Of a stretch of DNA of 7,046 nt, positions 1-5,994 are shown in pieces. Below the pieces are notes generated by a model that did not search any database, was not told the origin of the DNA, and saw only the letters and a list, made by a program, of their open reading frames with translations. The position numbers were made by a program, and so were the translations under genes. The stretch covers positions 1-7,046 of the forward strand of contig CAAFNG010000123.1 of NCBI GenBank assembly GCA_900764225.1. Reading direction: 5' to 3'. This DNA comes from Lachnospiraceae bacterium. Lineage in GTDB: Bacteria > Bacillota > Clostridia > Lachnospirales > Lachnospiraceae. Each line of letters starts with the position of its first letter. Position 1 is the first letter of the stretch.

Positions 1-527
1 AGGTACTCCCAGTTCCCTCAGACACTCTTTGTTATGGTCACGGGTTCTCGGAAAACATCTATCTTCCAAAAACTGCTCAAAATCAGCCCAACTGGGATTC
101 TCCACAACACCAAATGCTCTTAATGGTATCTGCTGCGTATAATTTTTAATAAATATTTTTTCCTGTAAAAAATTTATATCAATAATTGTACATAGATCAT
201 TTCTATTCATAAAATACATACGCATTTTTACATCCGGATCATCGCTGAAATTATATGCTCTTTTTATCTGACTGTAGATTGTCTGTCTGGAAACGTGATA
301 TTTTTTTGCAATTTCTGTAATCTGAATTCCCTGTTTCTTTAACGCAAGAATTTCTGCAAGCTGAGGATCTGTAAAAGAATTTTTTCTACCGGATACATTT
401 TTTTTGCAGAATCTTTTATTTTCCTGTAACATTCTGCAGCTTCTGCAATCCTTCTAAGTTCTTCGGGATCTGTCGTGCCAAAAATGTCTATTATCTTTGC
501 TGTCAGTTCCTCTTCTTTTCTTTTCAT
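1..527 (-). CDS. HTH DNA-binding protein, frame split at an A8 tract, 3' end off window
   Basis: Probable small DNA-binding regulator, seen in two frames. Frame one starts at ATG 527, with GAGGTG seven bases upstream, and stops at 339 after 62 codons. Frame two is open from the A8 tract (398-405) to position 1. Reading -1 at the tract joins 43 N-terminal residues, rich in charged helix formers, to 133 more with no stop. The joined protein has SGRK at residues 46-49, then a helix-turn-helix of the resolvase C-terminal type at about 57-90 (EIAKKYHVSRQTIY). A conserved-looking C-terminal region follows, including LRAFGV, WADFEQFLEDRCFPRTRD and LRELGV. From memory, single-frame proteins of this build exist in Lachnospiraceae. 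I infer that this is one gene with either a programmed or slippage-dependent frameshift or a disabling indel. Alternatively, frame two could start at its own ATG at 432 (144 codons visible), but that ATG has no good ribosome site. Its DNA target is unknown. Confidence 0.7.
398..405 (-). other. A8 homopolymer / candidate -1 slippery site
   Basis: On the coding strand the upstream frame reads GCA AAA AAA ATG. That places a heptamer A AAA AAA in the exact X XXY YYZ phase needed for a -1 shift. Shifting here gives AAA AAA AAT GTA TCC and enters the open HTH frame; staying in frame reaches a stop 17 codons after that ATG codon (TAA at 339-341). Runs of this length also allow transcriptional slippage and replication indels, so the mechanism is undetermined. 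I see no obvious strong stimulatory stem-loop just downstream, though I could not fold the RNA. Confidence 0.5.
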
Positions 528-546
528 ATCATATCACCTCATCGTC

Positions 547-575
547 AAGATAAGATGGAAAGCAAAAAGTGTCAA
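547..575 (-). promoter_or_regulatory. Sigma-A-type promoter of the HTH gene, -35 inside the terminator palindrome
   Basis: On the minus strand a perfect -35 TTGACA (575-570) is followed by a 17-base spacer and TATCTT (552-547), a four-of-six match to the -10 consensus. The predicted start is near 540, immediately at the GAGGTG ribosome site (540-535) of the gene starting at 527, so the leader would be only about 13 bases. The -35 lies in one arm of an inverted repeat, which makes the site a natural candidate for autoregulation by the HTH protein; that last step is inference. Confidence 0.65.
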
Positions 576-600
576 GTTATTATTTCTTGACACTTTTTTT
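564..600 (-). terminator. Rho-independent terminator after the NUDIX gene (palindromic, potentially bidirectional)
   Basis: Positions 564-576 (AAAAAGTGTCAAG) pair perfectly with 586-598 (CTTGACACTTTTT) around a nine-base loop. On the minus strand the stem ends in a run of five T (568-564), about 22 bases after the NUDIX stop codon, so it fits as that unit's terminator. On the plus strand the same stem ends in seven T (594-600), but no plus-strand gene needs it. The core stem is modest in G+C, so termination efficiency is uncertain. The palindrome may double as an operator. Confidence 0.7.
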
Positions 601-619
601 GTAATGTAAACATCTATAT

Positions 620-1183
620 TTATCTCATTTTTTCGATCAGTTTCCCATACACCCGCTCCACAAACCACGGTTCTGTAGACTTCTTCAATGCCTCTTCCGG
701 GGAAAACCAGGCTACTGCACTGTTCTCATCTTCTTTTATGGATACAGCCTCTTCAGAGTCCGCTTCCAGAAGATAGGTTACATTTAAATGCAGATGGCTG
801 GATACATACTCGCCTCTTTTCACATGACCGTCCACAGTCAACGACTCCATGGAAAAAATCTCTTCGGAAACAGGATAAACCTCAGAGATCCCCGCTTCCT
901 CTTTTACCTCACGGATCGCAACAGACAGAAGATCCGTCTCCCCGTCTGCATGTCCTCCCAGCCAGGACCAGGAATTATATATATTATGGTATACCATGAG
1001 AACTTTGGTTCTGTCCTTGTTCACCACCCAGGCAGATGCCGTAACATGTGCAACTGTATTCTCCCGAAGAAATGCATTATCATTATTCCGGATCCAGTTC
1101 AGGATCAGTGTTTTATCCTTTTCTTCCTGTTCATTAAAAGGCCTGTATTTTTCTATTTCTTTTATCAGTTCCTGTCGCGTCAT
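620..1183 (-). CDS. NUDIX hydrolase
   Basis: A 187-residue protein of the NUDIX superfamily, which hydrolyses nucleoside diphosphates linked to another moiety using Mg2+ held by the NUDIX box. The box is visible as GGHADGET at residues 76-83 followed by REVKEEAGI at 91-99, with the metal-binding REXXEE intact. Counting back seven residues from the RE, the position usually Glu (G-x5-E) is Thr83, with Glu82 one residue earlier. From memory this HADG(D/E)-type spacing recurs in a subgroup of bacterial NUDIX proteins. There is no signal peptide or membrane segment, so it is cytosolic; residues 1-40 are a charged helical extension. The start at 1183 has GGAG close by (CGGAGAGA-ATG) and a stronger GGGGAG 12 bases upstream. 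It begins 19 bases after the kinase stop and is followed by a terminator, so it is probably the last gene of the unit. The substrate cannot be read from sequence. Confidence 0.9.
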   Translation of the reverse strand: MTRQELIKEIEKYRPFNEQEEKDKTLILNWIRNNDNAFLRENTVAHVTASAWVVNKDRTKVLMVYHNIYNSWSWLGGHADGETDLLSVAIREVKEEAGISEVYPVSEEIFSMESLTVDGHVKRGEYVSSHLHLNVTYLLEADSEEAVSIKEDENSAVAWFSPEEALKKSTEPWFVERVYGKLIEKMR

Positions 1184-1202
1184 TCTCTCCGATCACTCCC
1201 CT

Positions 1203-3629
1203 TTAAAAATCCCTCTTCTTTCTGCCGGCTATGCATTTTTTAAGCTCTGTAAGAAGCTTCGTCTCATCCAGAGGCTTCGTCAGATGCTCATTCATACCGG
1301 AAATGCGGCTGCTAATGATATCCTCTGCAAACGCATTTGCACTCATGGCAATGATCGGTATTGACCCGGCATCCGGTCTTTTCATGGAACGGATCTTACG
1401 TGTTGCATCCCAGCCATTCATCTCCGGCATCATGATATCCATAAAAATCACATCATAATATCCGGGTTCAGAACTCTGAAATTTCTTCACCGCTTCCAGA
1501 CCATTCTCAACACCTTCTACACGGATTCCATTATTCTCCAACAGAAATTTTGCGATTTCCATATTCAGTTCATTATCCTCAGCAAGCAGCGCACGCAATC
1601 CCTCCAGAGACACCTCTTCACTGCATTCTGATTGTTCGCATATTTCCGGCATTCCAATCTTAAACGGAACGGTCATGAGTACTGTCGTGCCCTTATCCTT
1701 TTTGCTCTCGATTTCGATCGTTCCGCCCATTCTGTCCGCAAGCTTTTTGGCGATAGCAAGTCCAAGGCCGGCACCCTCATATTTTGATCTGCTGGTTTCA
1801 TTCTCCTGCGAAAACAGATCAAAAGCATGTGCGATAAACTCTTCGCTCATACCGATTCCATTATCTGAACATCCAAATTCATATACTACCTGCGAATCGT
1901 CTGCGGATTTTTCTGCACACCAGACATGCACACTGCCACCAGGTTTCGTAAATTTCACCGCATTATCTGCAACTGTGGTAAGAAGCCGTTCCAGATAAAC
2001 CGGATTTCCGGTCAGATACATATGTTTCAGATCTGCGCGTTCCCAGTCCACCACATACTCAACATTCTTCTCCTGTGCAAGGATCTGCTTCTCCGTATTG
2101 GCTCTGTTCAGAAGCTCTGTCAGATCAAATGTCAGTTCCTCAGCAGCACATTCTTCTGATTCCAGCTTATTGATATCCAGAATATTGCTCACAAGAGTAA
2201 CCAGGTATTTCGATGATTTCTGGATCTTGTCCCTGCATTTCTGCTGCATTTCGGCATCTTCCGGATAACGGTTTGCCAGATCGATCATACCGATGATACC
2301 ATTCATCGGCGTCCGGATATCATGACTCATGTTTGACAGAAACCTTGATTTCAGAGCAGCATCCCGCTTCGCCTCTGCCACCTCATACAAAAGCTTCTCT
2401 TCCTTTTTCTTCGCATCACTGATACTTCGGATCGCACAGAGTACATGTGTCAGCTTTCCATTTTCGTCCCGTTTCTTTTCGATGAAGCGAAGCTTATGCC
2501 AGTTTCCATCCTTCATCCGATATTCCATGACGATAGTCTCTTCGTTTTTCATTCGCTCCGGCAATGTGGATATATCCGTAAATTTAAAAAACGCTTCCTG
2601 GTATTCCTCTGCAACGATTTCTCTGCAAACCTTTTTATTATTAACCGACAAAACACCCGAATTGATGAAGTTCAGATTTTCTTTATCCCTGTTTGATATT
2701 TCCTCGAACCAGTCTGCCTGAATATCAATTCTTGAAACATACTGATAGGTTCTGGCGATCGCAGATATGATCTCATTACTCAGCCTTGCCTGATCCAGCG
2801 CCTTTTTCAGTAATTCCTGGGTTTCTCTTTCCTTGTACAGAATACTGTCTATGTTTCGGTAGCCCAGAAAAATGTGGAAATCTTTGTCGTCCACATTTCC
2901 TTTTACAGCATAAGCTTCATAATAGCTGTCTTTTCCTTCTTTTGAAACACTGTGATAATAATATGTGATCTTATCCGTATCACAAAGTCTCTTTCTCATC
3001 TTGTGACAGTTATGCCAGTCCAGAAACTCTTCCCTGTCTTCCTCCAGAATAAAAGAATCTGCATATTTTTCTGCATATTCATCATAGCTTGCAAACGGCT
3101 GCGGCATTTTCTCCGTAATATGTCTGGCATTTGTATTTTCAGCAATCCTCAGAATTTCATATTTTCCGGAATTAAGCTCTATGCTGTAAAGCGAAACATA
3201 TTCCGGAAACAGCTTTTTCTGAATATAGCCGGCATCTGTTACTGAGTCACCGGTATTTGCTTTTTCACCGTTGCTCTCCGGATCTGCATAAACCATGCCG
3301 GAGCAAAATCCCTTTCTGCCAGTAGGCATGATCGCCACATGATATTTCTTTTCTCCCACTACATCTACTTCACAGGGCTTATCTTCATATGCCGCCTGAT
3401 AATATATCATCAGCATTTTTTTATCTACACCCGGAACCAGACTGGAGATAGAACGATCCAGCATGGATTCCAGCCAGTATCCCTTCATATCCGCAAAAGC
3501 CTGATTACAGTAACGATAGATCCAGTCCTTCGGCTGTCCCTTCTCATCCAGTACAAGTTCTACCACACAGTATGCAATGGAGCTATAGTCAAATATATTT
3601 AAATTGAACTGATCTTTTCGTGAAGGCAT
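1203..3629 (-). CDS. Soluble hybrid sensor histidine kinase (PAS-like x3, HisKA, HATPase, receiver)
   Basis: An 808-residue signalling protein. I see three PAS-like regions (about 13-110, 143-262 and 293-404) and a helical linker (405-428). The dimerisation and phosphoacceptor domain has the H-box SHDIRTPMNGI with His436. The ATPase domain has an N-box at D555-N556, G1 DNGIG at 589-593, an F-box at 603-606 and G2 GAGLG at 619-623. A C-terminal receiver (about 678-800) has acidic residues E684/D685, acceptor Asp731 in MDIMMPEMNG, Ser763 and Lys785. All catalytic boxes look intact. No transmembrane helix or signal peptide is visible, so it should sense a cytosolic signal. It has no Hpt or DNA-binding output, and no separate response regulator is present, so the phosphate target is elsewhere. 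The start is supported by AGGAGG seven bases before ATG. It follows the dehydrogenase by 57 bases with no terminator seen between them, so cotranscription is likely. The PAS boundaries are approximate. Confidence 0.93.
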   Translation of the reverse strand: MPSRKDQFNLNIFDYSSIAYCVVELVLDEKGQPKDWIYRYCNQAFADMKGYWLESMLDRSISSLVPGVDKKMLMIYYQAAYEDKPCEVDVVGEKKYHVAIMPTGRKGFCSGMVYADPESNGEKANTGDSVTDAGYIQKKLFPEYVSLYSIELNSGKYEILRIAENTNARHITEKMPQPFASYDEYAEKYADSFILEEDREEFLDWHNCHKMRKRLCDTDKITYYYHSVSKEGKDSYYEAYAVKGNVDDKDFHIFLGYRNIDSILYKERETQELLKKALDQARLSNEIISAIARTYQYVSRIDIQADWFEEISNRDKENLNFINSGVLSVNNKKVCREIVAEEYQEAFFKFTDISTLPERMKNEETIVMEYRMKDGNWHKLRFIEKKRDENGKLTHVLCAIRSISDAKKKEEKLLYEVAEAKRDAALKSRFLSNMSHDIRTPMNGIIGMIDLANRYPEDAEMQQKCRDKIQKSSKYLVTLVSNILDINKLESEECAAEELTFDLTELLNRANTEKQILAQEKNVEYVVDWERADLKHMYLTGNPVYLERLLTTVADNAVKFTKPGGSVHVWCAEKSADDSQVVYEFGCSDNGIGMSEEFIAHAFDLFSQENETSRSKYEGAGLGLAIAKKLADRMGGTIEIESKKDKGTTVLMTVPFKIGMPEICEQSECSEEVSLEGLRALLAEDNELNMEIAKFLLENNGIRVEGVENGLEAVKKFQSSEPGYYDVIFMDIMMPEMNGWDATRKIRSMKRPDAGSIPIIAMSANAFAEDIISSRISGMNEHLTKPLDETKLLTELKKCIAGRKKRDF

Positions 3630-3677
3630 GGCGTTTCCTCCTCATATCCGTTTTCAGCACTCATCAAACCAAACGCC
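3630..3677 (-). repeat. 7-bp inverted repeat flanking the kinase ribosome site
   Basis: In the dehydrogenase-kinase gap the mRNA carries GGCGTTT (3677-3671) and, 34 bases later, AAACGCC (3636-3630) directly between the AGGAGG and the kinase ATG. Pairing would put the spacer between ribosome site and start codon in a stem and AGGAGG in the loop. The loop is long and the stem short, so a control role is only a possibility. Nothing else was seen in this gap. Confidence 0.25.
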
Positions 3678-3687
3678 TCATATTTCC

Positions 3688-4662
3688 CTAATATCCAATA
3701 TCTAACTGAACAATATTTCTCAATTTCTGTCCGTTTAGATACCTCTCCAGATTTTCCATGCAAATGTCCCAGATCTGTTTTTCCACTTTTGTATTTCCAC
3801 CGAAACTCGGCCCTGCAATATGTGGAGTAAGAAGGACATTCTCCATATTCCACAAAGGAGATTTTTCCGATAAAGGCTCCGCCTCAAATACATCCAGAAC
3901 CGCCCCTTGCAGATGCCCTTCCATTAATACTCTGGCCAGATCATCCATTGGAATGAGACTTCCCCTTCCCACATTGACCAGAACTGCTTTTTTCTTCATG
4001 GAATGCAGCCGTTCATAGTTCAGAAGTCCTTTCGTTTCCGGTGTTCCCGGCAGGCAACCGATCACAATATCGGCTTCTGTAAGCTGCTGATCAAGCTCTG
4101 ACAGATCATATATCTGATCAAAATCCTGCATCGGTTCTGCGTAATCAAAAGTTTTTGTTCTTTTTATTCCTGTCACATGCGTTTCAAATGCTTTTATCCT
4201 GTGTGCAAGATTTTTTCCGATATCGCCGGTTCCCAATATGAGCACATTTTTTCCATATAAGGTATCTGCAGAATCACTTTTTTTCCAGATATGTTTCTGT
4301 TTATGATTCCAATATACAGGAAACGAGCGGTACAGCGCAATAATACCACCAATCGCATACTCGGCAATGATCTTTCCAAAGGCTCCGGATGCATTGGTCA
4401 GTGCAACTTTCTGCGGAAAGTTTTTTATTTTTGTATATTTGTCTGCTCCTGCCCAGGTCAGCTGAAGCCACCGGAGCTTTTCTGCCATCCGAAGCTCTGC
4501 TTCTTCCGGTTCCCCGATTATGATTTCTGCCATTTCAATTGCATTCTCATGTTCACTGTCCTGAAAAATAAACTCGCACTGCTCTCCGAATCTTGTCATA
4601 AACTGACTTCTTATCTCTACAGAGCATTGTGGTTTTACCAGAACTATTTTCTTATTTTCCAT
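3688..4662 (-). CDS. D-2-hydroxyacid dehydrogenase, NAD(P)-dependent
   Basis: A 324-residue cytosolic oxidoreductase of the D-isomer-specific 2-hydroxyacid dehydrogenase family, which interconverts 2-keto acids and D-2-hydroxy acids. Length and order fit the family: a split catalytic domain (about 1-95 and 285-324) encloses a Rossmann domain. The dinucleotide-binding loop is GTGDIG at 144-149. The catalytic triad positions are visible as Arg233 (NVGRGSL), Glu262 (FEAEPL) and His281 (TPHIAG). At the end of the second Rossmann strand, where NAD-specific members usually have Asp, it reads GIKRTK (165-170). Basic residues there suggest NADP(H), which is inference. The start at 4662 has GGAG seven bases upstream (GGAGAAAGGAC-ATG). 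It appears to head a unit with the hybrid kinase and NUDIX hydrolase, from an extended -10 promoter. The substrate could be glyoxylate, hydroxypyruvate or another keto acid; the sequence does not decide it, so I assign no gene symbol. Confidence 0.92.
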   Translation of the reverse strand: MENKKIVLVKPQCSVEIRSQFMTRFGEQCEFIFQDSEHENAIEMAEIIIGEPEEAELRMAEKLRWLQLTWAGADKYTKIKNFPQKVALTNASGAFGKIIAEYAIGGIIALYRSFPVYWNHKQKHIWKKSDSADTLYGKNVLILGTGDIGKNLAHRIKAFETHVTGIKRTKTFDYAEPMQDFDQIYDLSELDQQLTEADIVIGCLPGTPETKGLLNYERLHSMKKKAVLVNVGRGSLIPMDDLARVLMEGHLQGAVLDVFEAEPLSEKSPLWNMENVLLTPHIAGPSFGGNTKVEKQIWDICMENLERYLNGQKLRNIVQLDIGY

Positions 4663-4736
4663 GTCCTTTCTCCAAAGTACTGCGCTGTCTGCATGGAATT
4701 TACTGTATTTTCTGCGGCAACATTTTTATTGTCCAT

Positions 4737-4765
4737 ATTTTACCACAGTTAGCTAATATTTACTA
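4737..4765 (-). promoter_or_regulatory. Extended -10 promoter upstream of the dehydrogenase
   Basis: On the minus strand TGGTAAAAT supplies an extended TG motif and a good -10, TAAAAT (4742-4737). The -35 region 17 bases upstream, TAGTAA (4765-4760), is weak, as is usual for extended -10 promoters. The start would lie near 4730, giving a leader of about 68 bases. A perfect 8-bp palindrome, TTAGCTAA (4749-4756), sits in the spacer and could be an operator half. The site lies downstream of the exporter terminator, which fits a new transcription unit starting here. Confidence 0.5.
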
Positions 4766-4779
4766 TCATTTTTTGCAGC

Positions 4780-4811
4780 AAAAAGCAGTGCACCGGAAAG
4801 TACACTGCTTT
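4780..4811 (-). terminator. Rho-independent terminator of the ABC exporter unit
   Basis: In the sense of transcription AAAGCAGTG (4811-4803) pairs perfectly with CACTGCTTT (4790-4782), leaving a 12-base loop with possible extra pairs inside. It runs into five T (4784-4780). It lies about 35 bases after the stop codon of the second permease. The rest of the 183-base gap between the permease and dehydrogenase genes holds only the dehydrogenase promoter and leader. Confidence 0.7.
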
Positions 4812-4845
4812 ATAAAATGGATCTATTACTCCATATAAAACATTT

Positions 4846-5994
4846 TTATTTCTGTCTCTGATACCTGCTCACTGCCAGGATCATGCAGACAAACGCAACG
4901 GCAAACATCATCTCCAGGCCCATTCCCTTCCACACGGTTGCAGCTGCTTCCTCTGTGAGGTGGCTGTAGCTGCCAAGTGTTTCATTTACGGTTTCATACC
5001 AATATACAGGAAGGAACTGGGATACTTTCAAAACATTTTTATTCATCACATCCATAGGAACAAAAACACCGCACAGAAAGCACATTCCCAGTGAAAGGAT
5101 ATTCGCAATACCACTCAGCATATTGCTGTTTTTCACAAAAAGTCCGATCAGATAGGAAAGCGAAAGTGCCACTGCCATCATCCCCAGACTGTTCAGCATA
5201 TAATACCACCTGTTTTGAGCCGTTAAAATTTCTTTTCCATACATGACGACTGCTCCGGCCATGCCGATCACCCACAGGCCACCTCCCATAACAAGCATGG
5301 CAAGAAGCCCTTCCATGCTCTGACGTCTCGCGGAAACTGCTGAAGCCTGCATTCTTTTTGGGATATCTCCTTTTTTGAAGGCCATCAGCACATATCCCAT
5401 CACGTAGCAGAGCACTGCCAGAAAAAGATATGGCATATAACGGAAATAGTAAATGTAAGCCGGCACTCCGCCATTATTTCCATCCAGATCCAGCAGTGTC
5501 ACCTCTGCGCTTTTTTCATCCAGGATTACCTGAGCTGCTTCTTCCTGGGTAAATCCTGCTTCCAGATATGTCCGCATAGTGTTGAGACAGCTTTCCAGCT
5601 GCTGGTCCACATAATATGCTGTGTAAGAACCCGGCACCTTTGTTACGGAAATACTTTCTCCGTTCACCATACAGGTTTCATAAAAATTCTCGGGGATCAC
5701 CACAATATACTCTACATTTCTGTAAAAAAGCTCTTCCTGCAGATTCTCCCTGCTGTCTTCCATTCTGGTCACATGATGCGTATTTTCAAGCCATTTCGTC
5801 AATCCCTCTGCAAGCGGACCGTTATCCTTATCCACTAGTCCGATCTTTATCTTTTCACTTTCATAGCTGGAATAACTTTCTTTTCCTGCTGCTGCCTGAA
5901 GCGCCAGCGCCACTCCGAAAAAAATCGCCAGATACAGAAAAATCAGTCCTGCATTTTTTTTCATGATTCTCATATAACCTTTAAATACTGTCAT
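4846..5994 (-). CDS. ABC-2 type transporter permease (second of pair)
   Basis: A 382-residue integral membrane protein with the layout of ABC-2 export permeases. One N-terminal membrane helix (about 16-34) is followed by a large extracytoplasmic domain (about 36-183), and then five helices at about 184-206, 229-252, 265-287, 292-313 and 357-376. The outer domain has the IGLVDKDNGPLAEGL and YIVVIPENF elements typical of this family, where a related fold recurs in many exporters. It has no ATP-binding motifs, so it needs a separate ATPase. The start ATG lies inside the last codons of the upstream permease (14-bp overlap), with AGGAGG seven bases upstream, which signals translational coupling. 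The two permeases probably form a heterodimer. The cargo is unknown; drugs, peptides, lipids or wall precursors are all possible for this family. Confidence 0.88.
   Translation of the reverse strand: MTVFKGYMRIMKKNAGLIFLYLAIFFGVALALQAAAGKESYSSYESEKIKIGLVDKDNGPLAEGLTKWLENTHHVTRMEDSRENLQEELFYRNVEYIVVIPENFYETCMVNGESISVTKVPGSYTAYYVDQQLESCLNTMRTYLEAGFTQEEAAQVILDEKSAEVTLLDLDGNNGGVPAYIYYFRYMPYLFLAVLCYVMGYVLMAFKKGDIPKRMQASAVSARRQSMEGLLAMLVMGGGLWVIGMAGAVVMYGKEILTAQNRWYYMLNSLGMMAVALSLSYLIGLFVKNSNMLSGIANILSLGMCFLCGVFVPMDVMNKNVLKVSQFLPVYWYETVNETLGSYSHLTEEAAATVWKGMGLEMMFAVAFVCMILAVSRYQRQK

Noticed and set aside
587..620. Possible plus-strand promoter from the second TTGACA (587-592)
   Set aside because: No -10 at a workable distance (TATATT at 615-620 is 22 bases away) and no plus-strand gene follows.
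688..1364. Several plus-strand open frames opposite the NUDIX gene and kinase
   Set aside because: They lie antisense to genes with clear motifs, are rich in Ser, Pro, Arg and Phe as antisense frames usually are, and show no family signature.
3599..3853. 84-codon minus-strand open frame overlapping the dehydrogenase end and kinase start
   Set aside because: It overlaps two well-supported genes in another frame, has no domain-like composition and no dedicated ribosome site.
4309..5012. 14-bp repeat CCAATATACAGGAA at 4309-4322 and 4999-5012
   Set aside because: Both copies encode Pro-Val-Tyr-Trp in unrelated proteins; shared codon choice explains it.
4839..5043. AACATTTTTATT occurring at 4719-4730, 4839-4850 and 5032-5043
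   Set aside because: It is a short AT-rich word in mixed coding and noncoding contexts with no regular spacing, so probably chance rather than a repeat family.
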